The position numbers and the translations under genes are program-made. A model generated the notes under the pieces. That model had not been told where the DNA came from. It worked only from the letters and a program-made list of their open reading frames with translations, and did no database searches. DNA of 64,000 nt from Acidimicrobiaceae bacterium (lineage in GTDB: Bacteria > Actinomycetota > Acidimicrobiia > Acidimicrobiales > UBA8592), in contig JAHECR010000013.1 of the NCBI GenBank assembly GCA_024641655.1, positions 1 to 64,000 of the forward strand. Reading direction: 5' to 3'. How positions within the stretch are numbered: the first letter of the stretch is position 1; every line of letters starts with the position of its first letter. Below are positions 63,645 to 64,000 of the stretch, in pieces.

Positions 63645-64000
63645 GTGGACGCCACCATCTTGGTCATCGAGGACGAAGCCGACATCGCCGATCTCGTCGC
63701 CGCCCGACTGCGCAGCGAGGGCTGCCGCGTCCACATCGCTACCGACGGCGAGCGCGGCGTTACCGCCTGTGCCGGCCTCAGCCCTGATCTGGTCGTGCTC
63801 GATCTGATGCTCCCCGGGCTCGACGGCATCGAGGTGTGCCGGCAGATCCAGGCGGAGCGGCGCGTCCCCGTCATCATGTTGACCGCCAAGGACGAGGAGA
63901 CCGATGTCCTGGTCGGCCTCGGCGTCGGCGCCGATGACTACCTCACCAAGCCATTCAGTCCCCGTGAGCTCGTGGCCCGAATCAGCGCAGTGCTCCGCCG
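63645..64000 (+). CDS. Response regulator receiver domain, OmpR/PhoB type (partial, cut by window end)
   Basis: The frame stays open to the window edge, giving 118 codons of receiver domain. Acidic pocket residues are in ILVIEDEAD, phospho-acceptor Asp53 is in LVVLDLMLPGLDG, Thr80 in VIMLTAKDEE, and Lys102 in DDYLTKPFSPRELVARI. The PFSPRELVAR ending is characteristic of OmpR/PhoB regulators, so a winged-helix output domain should follow outside the window. GTG 63645 is used; in-frame GTG 63624 would add seven residues. Confidence 0.93.
   Translation, partial: MDATILVIEDEADIADLVAARLRSEGCRVHIATDGERGVTACAGLSPDLVVLDLMLPGLDGIEVCRQIQAERRVPVIMLTAKDEETDVLVGLGVGADDYLTKPFSPRELVARISAVLR

Overview
This is a GC-rich window (roughly two thirds G+C, with strong third-position GC) from what looks like an actinobacterium. 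The gene set fits Acidimicrobiia or a close relative: citramalate synthase beside leuB/ilvE, CoA-dependent acyl catabolism genes, many GTG and TTG starts, and tightly overlapping operons. The lineage is an inference from gene content, not from a marker gene. About 55 protein genes and one tRNA gene can be supported. I see no insertion sequence, prophage, rRNA operon or CRISPR array.

Layout. 45-120 is tRNA-Glu(CUC). 224-2018 is an ECF sigma factor overlapping a membrane-anchored protein with Asp-box (BNR-like) repeats, followed by a possible gene remnant and an alpha/beta hydrolase. 3484-8672 is a two-gene polyketide locus: a methyltransferase joined to a carrier domain, then a KS-AT-ACP-TE protein without reductive domains. 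8803-23846 is a surface-polysaccharide cluster in four units: FemAB-like, priming sugar transferase, DegT aminotransferase, Gfo/Idh dehydrogenase (minus); Wzz-like, Wzy-like, Alg14/13-like glycosyltransferase (plus); GT2, Wzx-like flippase, second FemAB-like (minus); and two PL14-like proteins around a GT4 (plus). 23877-28178 carries a multi-pass membrane protein and an operon of two Pro/Thr/Ala-rich anchored proteins, ApbE and a haem-type ferric-reductase-like membrane protein.

28568-43156 is mainly housekeeping. It has a TesB thioesterase, a seven-gene minus-strand run (leuB, ilvE, cimA, M50 protease, unknown, gltX, DUF218), greA, an SH3-like anchored protein, leuCD, a propeller lipoprotein and a small membrane protein. 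Branched-chain amino acid synthesis is prominent: CimA makes citramalate, and LeuCD/LeuB can process citramalate or isopropylmalate intermediates before IlvE transaminates. 43176-53443 holds serA, a renalase-like oxidoreductase, an S9 peptidase, a class I aminotransferase, a membrane EEP-family protein, serC, a YqgE/AlgH protein with an apparent CTG start, and a lytic transglycosylase. 53542-59558 is acyl-CoA metabolism: CoA transferase, a small three-Cys protein, an acyl-CoA ligase, a crotonase with a degenerate front half, an NTF2-like protein and a thiolase. 59779-64000 has rsgA, a membrane-fused sulfite-oxidase-family protein, a two-TM protein and the start of an OmpR-type response regulator cut by the window edge.

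The most unusual parts are the compact polyketide locus with a cysteine thioesterase beside a polysaccharide cluster bracketed by two FemAB-like transferases, the ApbE operon with no recognisable FMN-binding acceptor, and a nested REP-like palindrome at 59700-59753 with a sequence cousin at 57865-57877.
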